In this document: positions 17,730-29,000 of the stretch, in pieces
Layout of the letters: each line of letters starts with the position of its first letter
Position numbering within the stretch: the first letter of the stretch is position 1
Origin: Dechloromonas sp. H13
GTDB taxonomy: Bacteria > Pseudomonadota > Gammaproteobacteria > Burkholderiales > Rhodocyclaceae
DNA length: 64,000 nucleotides
Direction of reading: 5' to 3'
NCBI RefSeq assembly: GCF_009469615.1
Contig: NZ_SSXX01000002.1
Coordinates: 269,501 to 333,500 of the forward strand
Translations under genes and position numbers: made by a program
Notes under the pieces: model-generated
What the model was told of the DNA's origin: nothing
Database searches by the model: none
What the model saw: the letters and a program-made list of their open reading frames with translations, nothing else

Positions 17730-19211
17730 ATGCCGACCACCGACTCCGCCTTCCAGACCGACCGCACGGCGCTCGCCGCGCGCCTCGCGACGATCCTGCC
17801 GGCGCACTGCCTGCTGGTCGACGACGAGGATCTGCGCCCCTACGAGTGCGACGGCCTCACCGCCTACCGCGCGCTACCGCTGGCCGTCTGCCTGCCGGAA
17901 AACGAGGGGCAGGTGATCGACGTGCTGCGCACCTGCCACCAGCTAGGCGTGCCGGTCGTCGCGCGCGGCGCCGGCACCGGGCTGTCGGGGGGCGCGATGC
18001 CGCACGCGCAGGGCGTGGTTTTGTCGCTGGCGCGTTTCAACCGCATTCTGAAGGTCGACCGCGACAGCCGTACCGCCATCGTTCAGCCCGGCGTGCGCAA
18101 CCTGGCGGTGTCGGAGGCTGCTGCCCCCTACGGCCTCTACTACGCGCCCGACCCTTCGTCGCAGATCGCCTGCACGCTGGGCGGCAACGTCGCCGAGAAC
18201 TCGGGCGGCGTGCATTGCCTGAAATATGGCCTGACCGTCCATAACGTGCTGCGCATCCGCGTCGTCAGCATCGAGGGCGAAGTGTTCGAGGTCGGCTCGG
18301 AGGCGCCCGACGCGCCGGGTTACGACCTGCTGGCTTTGGTCATCGGCTCCGAGGGCATGCTCGGCGTCGTCACCGAAGTCACCGTCAAACTGGTGCCCAA
18401 GCCGGAGCTGGCGCAGGTGGTGATGGCGTCCTTCGACGATGTCGCCAAGGCCGGCGATGCGGTCGCCGCGATCATCGCCGCCGGCATCATCCCGGCCGGG
18501 CTGGAGATGATGGACAAACCGGCAACCGCTGCCGTCGAGCCTTACGTCAAGGCCGGCTACGACCTCGAGGCGGCGGCCATCCTGCTCTGCGAAGCCGACG
18601 GCACGCCGGAAGAGGTCGCCGAGGAAATCGCCCGCGTCACCGAGGTGCTGACGGCGGCCGGCGCGCGCGACATCCGCGTCTCGCAGTCCGAAGCCGAGCG
18701 CCTGCGCTTCTGGGCAGGGCGCAAGGCGGCCTTCCCGGCGGTCGGCCGCATCACGCCGGATTACTACTGCATGGACGGCACGATTCCGAGGAAGCGCCTG
18801 GCCGAAATGCTCTCGGCCATCGCCGGCATGGAGAAGAAATACGGCCTGCGCTGCGCCAACGTCTTCCACGCCGGCGACGGCAACCTGCATCCGCTGATCA
18901 TGTACGACGCCGCCCAGCCCGGCGAATGGGAGCGCGCCGAGGCCTTCGGCGCCGAAATCCTCGAACTCTCGGTGGCGCTCGGCGGCTCGATCACCGGCGA
19001 GCACGGCGTCGGTGTCGAGAAGATCAACCAGATGTGTGTGCAGTACGCGACGCCGGAACTGGAGGCTTTCCATCGCATCAAGGCGGCCTTCGACGAGACG
19101 GGCCTGCTCAACCCCGGCAAGGCGGTGCCCAGCCTGCACCGCTGCGCCGAATACGGGCGCATGCACGTGCATCATGGCGACGTGAAGTTCCCCGAACTGG
19201 AGCGCTTCTGA
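17730..19211 (+). CDS. glcD: Glycolate oxidase subunit GlcD
   Basis: 493 residues. FAD-binding PCMH domain with VVARGAGTGLSGGA (about residues 75-88) and CTLGGNVAENSGG, and a C-terminal FAD-oxidase domain with NVFHAGDGNLHP and GGSITGEHGVGVEK. GlcD is the catalytic flavin subunit that oxidises glycolate to glyoxylate in a membrane-associated complex with GlcE and GlcF. The stop overlaps the glcE start (TGATG). Confidence 0.96.
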   Translation: MPTTDSAFQTDRTALAARLATILPAHCLLVDDEDLRPYECDGLTAYRALPLAVCLPENEGQVIDVLRTCHQLGVPVVARGAGTGLSGGAMPHAQGVVLSLARFNRILKVDRDSRTAIVQPGVRNLAVSEAAAPYGLYYAPDPSSQIACTLGGNVAENSGGVHCLKYGLTVHNVLRIRVVSIEGEVFEVGSEAPDAPGYDLLALVIGSEGMLGVVTEVTVKLVPKPELAQVVMASFDDVAKAGDAVAAIIAAGIIPAGLEMMDKPATAAVEPYVKAGYDLEAAAILLCEADGTPEEVAEEIARVTEVLTAAGARDIRVSQSEAERLRFWAGRKAAFPAVGRITPDYYCMDGTIPRKRLAEMLSAIAGMEKKYGLRCANVFHAGDGNLHPLIMYDAAQPGEWERAEAFGAEILELSVALGGSITGEHGVGVEKINQMCVQYATPELEAFHRIKAAFDETGLLNPGKAVPSLHRCAEYGRMHVHHGDVKFPELERF

Positions 19212-20293
19212 TGACGCCGTCGCGTACGCTCGACGACATCGTTGCCACCATCGGTGTCGCGCACGACGAACGTGCGCCGCTGCGCATTCGCGGCGCCGGC
19301 AGCAAGGATTTTTACGGCGGCATGCTGGCCGGCGACGTCCTCGACGTCGGCGGCTATCGCGGCATCGTCGCCTACGAGCCGACCGAGCTCTACATCACCG
19401 CGCGTTGCGGCACGCCGCTCGCCGAGATCGACGCGGCGCTGGCCGAAAAGGGGCAGATGCTGGCCTTCGAACCGCCGCATTTCGGCAGCGCGACTGCCGG
19501 TTCCTCTGGCGCGACGGTCGGCGGCTGCGTCGCCGCCGGGCTCGCCGGCCCGCGCCGGCAGCAGGCGGGGTCGGTGCGCGACTTCGTGCTCGGCGTGAAG
19601 CTGGTCGACGGCACCGGGCAGGTGCTCGATTTCGGCGGCCAGGTCATGAAGAACGTCGCCGGCTACGACGTCTCGCGCCTGCTCGCCGGCAGCCTCGGTA
19701 CGCTCGGTGTGCTGGCCGAGGTGACGCTCAAGGTGCTGCCCCGCCCGCTCGCCGAGACGACGCTGGTCTTCGAGTTGGATGCCGCGGCGGCCGTCGCCCG
19801 GCTCAACCAGTGGGGCGGCCAGCCGCTGCCGGTGTCGGCCTCGTTCTGGCACGACGGGCAGCTCTGGCTGCGCCTTTCCGGGGCGCACGCGGCGGTCGAG
19901 GCGGCGCGCGGCAAGCTGGGCGGGGCGGTTGCGGTCGACGCCGAAAAACACTGGATTTCCGTGCGCGAACAGACGCATCCGGCGTTCGCCGGCCAGCCGC
20001 TGTGGCGCCTGGCCTTGCCGTCAACCGCGCCAGATGCCGGGCTCGACGGCCTGCGCGCCATCGAATGGGGCGGCGCCCAGCGCTGGTACGCCGGCGAACT
20101 GGCGGCGGTGCGCGGCGCGGCGGCGCGCCTCGGCGGCCATGCCGTGCTCTACCGCGCGCCGGAGTCGCTGCGCTGCCGCGAGGGCGCCTTCGCCCCGCTG
20201 GCGCCGGCCATGCTGGCGCTTCACCGGCGGCTCAAGAAGACCTTCGACCCGCGCGGCATCCTCAACCCCGGTCGCCTCTACGCCGAATTCTGA
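19211..20293 (+). CDS. glcE: Glycolate oxidase subunit GlcE
   Basis: 360 residues from the ATG that overlaps the glcD stop. It carries the FAD-binding half only: IRGAGSKDFYGG, SGATVGGCVAAGLAGPRR, and DFGGQVMKNVAGYDVSRL. The C-terminus RLKKTFDPRGILNPGRLY is typical of GlcE. It is needed for activity of the GlcDEF complex. Its stop overlaps the glcF start in the same TGATG arrangement. Confidence 0.95.
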   Translation: MTPSRTLDDIVATIGVAHDERAPLRIRGAGSKDFYGGMLAGDVLDVGGYRGIVAYEPTELYITARCGTPLAEIDAALAEKGQMLAFEPPHFGSATAGSSGATVGGCVAAGLAGPRRQQAGSVRDFVLGVKLVDGTGQVLDFGGQVMKNVAGYDVSRLLAGSLGTLGVLAEVTLKVLPRPLAETTLVFELDAAAAVARLNQWGGQPLPVSASFWHDGQLWLRLSGAHAAVEAARGKLGGAVAVDAEKHWISVREQTHPAFAGQPLWRLALPSTAPDAGLDGLRAIEWGGAQRWYAGELAAVRGAAARLGGHAVLYRAPESLRCREGAFAPLAPAMLALHRRLKKTFDPRGILNPGRLYAEF

Positions 20294-21531
20294 TGGACAC
20301 GAAACTCGCCGATTTCATCCGCGACACCCCGGCCGGCAAGGAAGCCGAGGCGATCCTGCGCACCTGCGTGCACTGTGGTTTCTGCACCGCCACCTGCCCG
20401 ACCTACCAGCTGCTCGGCGACGAGCTCGACGGACCGCGCGGCCGCATCTATCTGATCAAGCAGGTGCTGGAGGGCAAGCCGGTCACCGAGAAGACGCGCC
20501 TGCACCTCGACCGCTGCCTGACCTGCCGCTCGTGCGAAACGACCTGCCCGTCCGGGGTCAAGTACAGCCACCTGCTCGACATCGGCCGCCAGGTCGTCGA
20601 GGAAAAACTGCCGCGCCAGGGCGGCGACGCGCTGACGCGCTGGGCTTTGCGCGAAACCGTGACGCGCCCGGGGCTGTTCGGTCCGGCGGTCAGGCTCGGC
20701 CAGATGCTGCGCCCGCTGCTGCCGTCGGGGCTGGCCGACAAGCTGCCGCCCGAGGTGTCGGGCGCCGCCCGCCCGTGGCCGGCCGCGGCCGGCCATGCGC
20801 GGCGCATGCTGGCGCTGGCCGGCTGCGTGCAGCCGACACTGGCGCCCAACATCAACGCGGCGACGGCCCGCGTGCTCGACCGGCTGGGTATCGAACTGTT
20901 CGAGGAGGGCAAGGCCGCCTGCTGCGGCGCCGTGCGCTTTCATCTCAACGACCAGGAAGCCGCCCGCGACGACATGCGGCGCAACATCGACGCCTGGTGG
21001 CCACATGTCGCGGCCGGCGTCGAGGCCATCGTCGTCACGGCCTCGGGCTGCGGTGTGCAGGTGAAGGATTACGGCCATGCGTTGGCCGATGACGCGGTCT
21101 ACGCCGAAAAGGCGGCCAAAATCAGCGCCCTGTGCCGCGACCCGGCGGAAATCGTCGCCGCCGAGCGGGAACGCCTGCAGGCGAAGCTCGCAGCCGCGCC
21201 CGGGACGCGCGGCAAGCTGGCCTTCCACGCGCCCTGCACCCTGCAGCACGGCCTGCAGATCCGCGGCGTCGTCGAGGGGCTGCTGGCGGCCGCCGGCTAC
21301 GCGCTGGTTCCGGTCGCCGACGGTCACCTGTGCTGCGGTTCGGCCGGCACCTATTCCGTGCTCCAGCCCGAGCTGTCGTTGCGTCTGCGCAACAACAAGC
21401 TGGCCGCGTTGACGGCGAATTCGCCGCTCGTCATCGCCACCGCCAACATCGGCTGCCTGACCCACCTGCAGGCCGGCAGCGTGCTGCCGGTGCGGCACTG
21501 GATCGAACTGATCGACGAGGCGCTGGCCTGA
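20293..21531 (+). CDS. glcF: Glycolate oxidase iron-sulfur subunit GlcF
   Basis: 412 residues. Two 4Fe-4S ferredoxin motifs, CVHCGFCTATCPTY and CLTCRSCETTCPSG (about residues 22-90), are followed by two cysteine-rich CCG domains (ACCGAVRFHL near 215 and CCGSAGTYS near 352). GlcF passes electrons from the GlcDE flavins to the quinone pool. It is the last of the tightly overlapping glc genes; a PP2C gene follows 90 bp later. Confidence 0.96.
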   Translation: MDTKLADFIRDTPAGKEAEAILRTCVHCGFCTATCPTYQLLGDELDGPRGRIYLIKQVLEGKPVTEKTRLHLDRCLTCRSCETTCPSGVKYSHLLDIGRQVVEEKLPRQGGDALTRWALRETVTRPGLFGPAVRLGQMLRPLLPSGLADKLPPEVSGAARPWPAAAGHARRMLALAGCVQPTLAPNINAATARVLDRLGIELFEEGKAACCGAVRFHLNDQEAARDDMRRNIDAWWPHVAAGVEAIVVTASGCGVQVKDYGHALADDAVYAEKAAKISALCRDPAEIVAAERERLQAKLAAAPGTRGKLAFHAPCTLQHGLQIRGVVEGLLAAAGYALVPVADGHLCCGSAGTYSVLQPELSLRLRNNKLAALTANSPLVIATANIGCLTHLQAGSVLPVRHWIELIDEALA

Positions 21532-21621
21532 CGGCGGTATGACGGAGGCGAGCAGGCGCGGCCATTGCCGCTGCAGCGGATATGCCTTTCGTGCTAATCT
21601 CCCCGCCGAAAGGGAAAAGCA

Positions 21622-22416
21622 ATGCCAATAACAGTCGATGCGTGCGCCGCACAGCACCAGGGGGATCGCAAGGAACAGCAGGATCGCGTGGCCATCCTGC
21701 CGCATTCGCGGCAGCGCGGCGTCGCGCTGGCCGTGGTGGCCGACGGCATGGGCGGCCATGCCGGCGGCGCGCTGGCCGCCGAGCAGGTGATCCACACCGC
21801 CAAGACCAGCCTGGAACACTTCGCGCCGTCCCTGGAATCGTCGCGCATCCTGCTCGAAAACAGCATGCTCGAAGCGCATTCGATGATCCGCGCCTCGCGT
21901 TTCATCAACGAGAAGGACCCGCACAGCACGGTCGTCATGCTCCTGCTGCAGCCGGGCAAGGTGACCTGGGGGCATTGCGGCGACAGCCGGGTCTATCGCT
22001 TCCGCGGCCCGGAAATGCTGTTCCGCAGCGTCGATCATTCCTATGTCGAGCACCTGGTTTCGATCGGGCGCATCACGCCCGAGCAGGCCCTGACCCACCC
22101 CAACCGCAATGTGCTGATCACCTCGCTGGGCGGCAAGGAAGAGCCGAAGCTCGCCTTCGGCGAGGCCGACGACCTGACCGACGGCGACGCCTTCATGCTG
22201 TGTTCCGACGGCCTCTGGCCCTATTTCGAGGAAGCCGAGATGGCGCAGGTGATCGCCGGGAATTCGGCGCGCCGCGCCTCGGAAATCCTGATCGACCAGG
22301 CGCGCGTTCGCGCCGGCGGCGTCGGCGACAACGTGTCGCTGGTCATCATCAAGGTCAAGGAAATCCCGCTCGCCACCGGCGTTGCCGCGCAGGCCGCGGC
22401 GGCGACGCGCCAGTAG
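21622..22416 (+). CDS. PP2C-type serine/threonine phosphatase
   Basis: 264 residues. All PP2C metal-binding motifs are present: QDRVAI near residue 20, VADGMGGHAGG, WGHCGDSRVYRF, CSDGLW and GDNVSLVI. No membrane helix or other domain is attached, so this is a soluble PP2C of the Stp/PrpC class. No partner Ser/Thr kinase gene is adjacent. A start-proximal GTGCTAATCT (21591-21600) could be an extended -10, which would make it independent of the glc operon. It meets rhlE tail to tail, 6 bp apart. Confidence 0.92.
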   Translation: MPITVDACAAQHQGDRKEQQDRVAILPHSRQRGVALAVVADGMGGHAGGALAAEQVIHTAKTSLEHFAPSLESSRILLENSMLEAHSMIRASRFINEKDPHSTVVMLLLQPGKVTWGHCGDSRVYRFRGPEMLFRSVDHSYVEHLVSIGRITPEQALTHPNRNVLITSLGGKEEPKLAFGEADDLTDGDAFMLCSDGLWPYFEEAEMAQVIAGNSARRASEILIDQARVRAGGVGDNVSLVIIKVKEIPLATGVAAQAAAATRQ

Positions 22417-22422
22417 CAGCGT

Positions 22423-23913
<1,491 letters not shown>

Positions 23914-23921
23914 GGGGCAGC

Positions 23922-23927
23922 ATTATA
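23922..23927 (-). promoter_or_regulatory. TATAAT close to the rhlE start codon
   Basis: On the reverse strand TATAAT is followed by GCTGCCCC and then the rhlE ATG. If used as a -10, transcription would start within about 2 bases of the ATG and give a leaderless or nearly leaderless mRNA. No good -35 is seen. Confidence 0.35.
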
Positions 23928-23979
23928 CGCCTGTCGCGCCCCGATCCGCCGATTTGCCCGGCGCCCGGGCGGGATGCCG

Positions 23980-24609
23980 CTAAGCGGCGTCGACGGGAGC
24001 GGTAAGCCCGCGGAACCAGGCGTCGAGAATGCACGGGGCGTAACTCGCCAGTGGGAACATGTCGGGATTCTTGGTCCAGTTGAAGAGCAGGCCGTCGACC
24101 TGGCCGATCAGCCCGATGGTCGCCTGATGCGGCGTCAGCAGGCGGTTCATCAGCCCCTTTTCCTGGGCGAGGGCGAAGGCGCGCTGCAAGATGTCGATGT
24201 GGTTTTCGCCCTCTTCGAGGTGCGAGTCGCGCAGGTTGGCCATTTCGCCGACGTATTCGCACTTGTGCCAGAAAATCTCGAAGACGCGGCGAAAGCTGGC
24301 GTCGTTCAGCATCATGCCGATGAATTCGTCGGTGGCGGCGCGGATGAAGCCGAGCGGGTCGGCGGCCAGTCGTGCGTCGCGATCGGCGGCGTTGAACATC
24401 AACGGGCAGACCAGGCGTTCGATCATCGCGTCGAACATGGCGACCTTGTTGGCGAAATGCCAGTAGATCGCCCCGCGCGTGACGCCGGCTTCCCTGGCGA
24501 CGTCGTTCAGCGACGTCTGCGCGACGCCCTGGCGGTTGAACACCTCGACGGCCGTGTCGAGAATGCGGTTGCGCGTTTCCTGCGCATCTTCCTTGGTTCT
24601 TCTGACCAT
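23980..24609 (-). CDS. acrR: AcrR-like TetR-family repressor
   Basis: 209 residues. N-terminal TetR helix-turn-helix (SLNDVAREAGVTRGAIYWHF, about residues 33-52), and a ligand domain containing FWHKCEYVGEMANL, close to the HKCEFVGEMA segment I recall from E. coli AcrR. It should repress the efflux operon until a substrate binds. It is the last gene of the operon, 32 bp after the outer-membrane gene, on the same strand. A near-exact AcrR operator upstream of the first pump gene supports the assignment and implies autoregulation. Confidence 0.9.
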   Translation of the reverse strand: MVRRTKEDAQETRNRILDTAVEVFNRQGVAQTSLNDVAREAGVTRGAIYWHFANKVAMFDAMIERLVCPLMFNAADRDARLAADPLGFIRAATDEFIGMMLNDASFRRVFEIFWHKCEYVGEMANLRDSHLEEGENHIDILQRAFALAQEKGLMNRLLTPHQATIGLIGQVDGLLFNWTKNPDMFPLASYAPCILDAWFRGLTAPVDAA

Positions 24610-24641
24610 TTGTCTCTCTCCCTGCTGCCTGCCGGCGCCGC

Positions 24642-26066
24642 TCAGGCGTCTTCGCGCCAGCCGCCGCCAAGTGCCTTGAACAGGTCGACCGCGGCGCCGA
24701 GCCGGTTCTTGCGGCTGTTCAAATAAGTCAATTGTGCAACGTTTGTCGTGCGTTGTGCATCGAGCACTTCGAGAAAACCCGAATAGCCGGCTTCGTAGCG
24801 CGCCTGCGATAACTTCAACGCGCGCCGGGCGGCTTCCAGTTGGGCGATGTTGGCGGTTTCCTCGGCGGCCATCTCGCGCAGGCTGGCCAGCGCGTCATTC
24901 ACTTCCTTGAAGGCGGTCTGCATCGTCTTACGGTACAGGGCCAGGGTTTCCTTCTGGGTCGCCGTCGCCTGGTCGACGCGGGCGCCGATGCGGCCGCCGT
25001 CGAAAATGGGCATGGCGAGGCCGAGAGCCGCCGACCAGATGGTGGCGCTGCCGCCGGTCAGGTTGGAGAGGGTGAGGCTCTCGCCGCCGTAGAGGCCGGT
25101 CAGGCTGATGGTCGGGAAGTAGGCGGCCTTGGCGACGCCGATGCGGGCGTTGGCGGCAACCAGCTTTTCCTCGGCCTGGCGGACGTCGGGACGCGCTTCG
25201 AGCAGGGTGGACGGGAGGCCGGCCGGGGGCGTCGGCGGCAACGGCAGGCGGGCGAAGTCGCCGGCGGCGATGCGCAGCCCGGGCTGACCGGTGAGCAGGG
25301 CGAGCTGGTTTTCCGAGAGGCTGCGCAGGCGCTTGAGCTGGCTCAGCTGCGACTGCGCCGTGGCGAGCGAATTCTCGGCCTGGGCCAGCTCGAGCGCCGA
25401 CGAGGAGCCGGCGTCGAGGCGCGCCCGGACGATGCGCAGGGTCTGCTCGCGCGAGGCCACGGTCTCCTGACTGACGGCGATTTCGGCGTCGTGGCTGCGC
25501 AGCGCCAGGTATTCGTTGGTGACCTGGCCGATCAGCGTCAGGCGCACGCTGTCGCGCGCGAAGCGGCTGGCCAGCGCCTCGGCCCCGGCCGCCTCGTTCT
25601 GGCGCCGGATGCGGCCCCAGACGTCGAGCTCGTAGCTGAGCGCCAGCGCGGCGCGGCGGTTGTCGTAGATGGCGGCGCCGGATTTCTGGCCGCTGTAGGT
25701 TTCGCCGCTGATCCGGTTGCGGCTGCCGGCGGCGCCGAGGTCGAGCGCCGGGTAGTAGGCGGCGCCTGCCTCGCGGGCGCCGGCTTCGGCCGCTTCGAGG
25801 CGGGCGATGGCGGCCTGCAGGTCCTGGTTGGCGGCCAGCGCCTGGTCGACGAGGGCGTTCAGATCGGCATCGCCGAACAGCTGCCACCATTCGGGATTGA
25901 CCGGCGCCGCGGCGCGCGCCTCGGGGGCGGCCTGGCTATAGTCCTCGGGCAGGGTCGAGGACGGCCGGGCGTAGTCGGGGCCGACGGCGCAGCCGGCGAG
26001 GAGGACGGTTGCGGTCAACGCCGAAAAAAGGCCGATTTTCACGGGGAGCTTGTTACGCGCGGACAT
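24642..26066 (-). CDS. RND efflux outer-membrane factor (OprM/NodT family)
   Basis: 474 residues with a lipoprotein signal (LLAGC, Cys about 26) followed by VGPDYARPS, the typical start of OprM-type channels. Two OEP repeats make the trimeric outer-membrane channel and periplasmic tunnel; ARPDVRQAEEKLVAANA marks the second. It carries substrates released by the RND pump out of the cell. It starts one base after the pump gene stop. Confidence 0.94.
   Translation of the reverse strand: MSARNKLPVKIGLFSALTATVLLAGCAVGPDYARPSSTLPEDYSQAAPEARAAAPVNPEWWQLFGDADLNALVDQALAANQDLQAAIARLEAAEAGAREAGAAYYPALDLGAAGSRNRISGETYSGQKSGAAIYDNRRAALALSYELDVWGRIRRQNEAAGAEALASRFARDSVRLTLIGQVTNEYLALRSHDAEIAVSQETVASREQTLRIVRARLDAGSSSALELAQAENSLATAQSQLSQLKRLRSLSENQLALLTGQPGLRIAAGDFARLPLPPTPPAGLPSTLLEARPDVRQAEEKLVAANARIGVAKAAYFPTISLTGLYGGESLTLSNLTGGSATIWSAALGLAMPIFDGGRIGARVDQATATQKETLALYRKTMQTAFKEVNDALASLREMAAEETANIAQLEAARRALKLSQARYEAGYSGFLEVLDAQRTTNVAQLTYLNSRKNRLGAAVDLFKALGGGWREDA
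26009..26019 (-). repeat. GTTGACCGCAA word, copy 4
   Basis: Exact copy on the reverse strand inside the outer-membrane factor signal peptide, read as Leu-Thr-Ala-Thr. It shares 17 bases with copy 2. Confidence 0.6.
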
Positions 26067-26067
26067 G

Positions 26068-29000
26068 TCAGTTTTCCTCCGTCTGGTCGGCGTGCTCGTC
26101 GCCAGCGGGCAGTTTCTGCTCGCCGCGTTCCAGCCACTTGAAGAAGAGCGGGATGAAGAGGGTGGCGATGAAGGTGGCGGCGAGCATGCCGCCGAAGACG
26201 CCGGTACCCATCGACTGGCGGGCGGCGGCGCCGGCGCCGGTGGCCTTCACCAGCGGGAAGACGCCGAGGACGAAGGCGAGCGAGGTCATGATGATCGGCC
26301 GGAAGCGCAGGCGGGCGCCTTCGAGCGCGGCATCGACGACGCTCTTGCCCTCGGCGTACTTCTGGGCGGCGAACTCGACGATCAGGATGGCGTTCTTCGA
26401 CGCCAGGCCGATCAGCACGACGAGGCCGATCTGGAAGTAGATGTCATTCGGCATGCCGCGTACCCAGATCGCCGTCAGGGCGCCGATCAGCGCGAAGGGC
26501 ACGGCCATGACGACGGCCAGCGGCAGCGACCATTTCTCGTACTGCGCGGCGAGGATCAGGAAGACCATGATGATGGCGAAGGCGAAGGCCTGGAACGACG
26601 AGCCAGCGGAACGCTTTTCCTGGAAGGCTTGGCCGGTCCACGAAATTTCGTAGCCTGTCGGCAGCGTGGCGGCGGCGACTTCCTCGACGATCTTTATTGC
26701 ATCGCCGGAACTGACGCCGGGTTTGCTGTCGCCCATCACCTTGGCGGCGACGAAGCCGTTGAAGCGCTCGACCTGTTCGGGGCCGACGACGCGCTTGACC
26801 GAGGCGATCGCGGAGAGCGGGATCATCGCGTTGCTGGTCGCGCTGCGCACGTAGACCTTGCCGATGTCCTCCGGCTTCATGCGGTAGTCCGCCTCGGCCT
26901 GCAACTGGACGCGATAGACACGGCCGGCCTTGTTGAAGTCGTTGACGTAGAGCGCGCCCATCGTGCTCTGCAGCGTCAAATAGACGGAGTCGAGCGGGAT
27001 GCCGAGGGCCAGCGCCTTCGGCTCGTCGACCTCGACGAAGAGCTGCGGCACGGTCGGACGGAAGAAGGTCGAGACGCGGGTGAATTCCGGGTGTTTCTGC
27101 AGTTCGGCCATGAAGTTCTTGACCACTTCGTCGAGCTTCCTGGCGTCGCCGTCGACGCGGTTCTGGACATAGACCTCGAAGCCGCCGGCGGTGCCGAGGC
27201 CCATGATGGGCGGCGGGTTGAAGACGAGGCCGAGGCCGTCCGGCTGCATCATGCCGAAGCCCATGAACTTGCCGGCCAGGTCCTGCGCCTTGGCCTCGCG
27301 CTCGCTCCAGTCGTGCAGCGGGATGAACATGGTGCCGGCGTTCGGCTTGTTGCCGCCGCCGATCAGGTCGAAGCCGGAGACGACGAAGGTGTGCTTGACC
27401 GCCGGGTCGGCGGCGACCATCTGGCGCATGTTCTCGCCGGTGGTCGCGGTGCGCTTGAGCGTCGCGCCGTCCGGCAGCATCAGCGCCGAAATCAGGTAGC
27501 CCTGGTCCTCGGCCGGCACGAAGCTTCCGGGGATGACGCGGAAGAAGGCGACGACTGACCCGATCACGAGGGCGAAGAGCAGGGCGACGACGATGCTGTG
27601 CTTGAGGGTCAGACGGACGACGCCGATGTAGGCGCGGGTGAGCCGCTCGAACAGCCGGTTGAAGGGCGCGAAGAACTTGTTCTCGCCATGCTGCACCTTG
27701 AGAACGACGGCGCACAGGGCTGGCGTCAGGGTCAGCGCGACGACGCTGGAGAGCGCCACCGACACCGCGACGGTTACGGCGAACTGCTTGTAGAGCTGGC
27801 CGGCGATGCCGCCGAGGAAAGCGACCGGCACGAAGACCGCGACCAGCACCAGGGTGGTGGCGATGACCGCGCCCTGGACTTCCCGCATGCCCTTGATGGC
27901 GGCCTGGCGCGGCGGCAGCTTTTCCTCGGACATCAGGCGCTCGACGTTTTCCAGCACGACGATGGCGTCGTCGACGACGATGCCGATCGCCAGCACCATC
28001 GCGAACAGCGTCAGCGTGTTGATCGAGAAGCCGAACAGCCAGAGGCCGGCGAAGGTGCCGATCAGCGAGATCGGCACGGCGACCATCGGGATCAGCGTCG
28101 CCCGCCAGTTCTGCAGGAAGATGAAGACGACGGCGAGGACCAGCAGCATGGCCTCGACCAGGGTCTTGACGACCTCGTTGATCGAGGCCGAGACGAAGCG
28201 CGTGGTGTCGAAGGGGATGACGTAGCCCATGCCTTCCGGGAATTTCTTCTTGAGCTCCTCCATCTTGCCGCGCACCTTCTCGGCCACTTCCAGCGCGTTG
28301 GCGCCGGTCTGCAGGAAGACGCCCATGGCGATGGTCGGCTGGCCGTCCAGCGTGACCTGCTGGTCGTAGCTGTAGGCACCGAGTTCGATGCGCGCGATGT
28401 CCTTGAGGCGCAGCACGCCGCCCGGGCCGCTGGCGCGGATGACGATGTTGCCGAACTCCTCGGGAGTCAGCAGGCGGCCCTTGGCGGTCACCGTGTAGAC
28501 CAGCTGCTGGTCGCCGGGCGCCGGTTCCTGGCCGATCTTGCCGGCCGCGTTCTGGGCGTTCTGGATCTTGATGGCGTTCGACACGTCGCTCGTCGTCAGG
28601 CCGAGCTGGGCCATGCGGTCCGGCTTCAACCAGACGCGCATCGAGTAGTCCTGGGCGCCGAAGATGGTGACGTCGCCGACGCCCTTGACCCGCTTCAGTT
28701 CGTCGACGATGTTGAGGCTGGCGTAGTTGGAGAGAAAAAGGGTGTTGTAGCGCCCCTTCTCGGAATCCAGCGCGACCACCTGCAGGATGTCGTTCGAGCG
28801 CTTCTGGACGATCACCCCGTTGCGCCGCACTTCTTCCGGCAGGCGCGGCTCGGCGGCCTTGACCCGGTTATTGACGTTGACCGAGGCGATGTCGACGTTG
28901 GTGCCGACCTCGAAGGTCGCGGTGATGCTGACCGTGCCGTTGGCCGACGCCGACGAGGTGAAATAGGAGAGGTTCTCGACCCCGTTCAGTTGCTCCTCGA

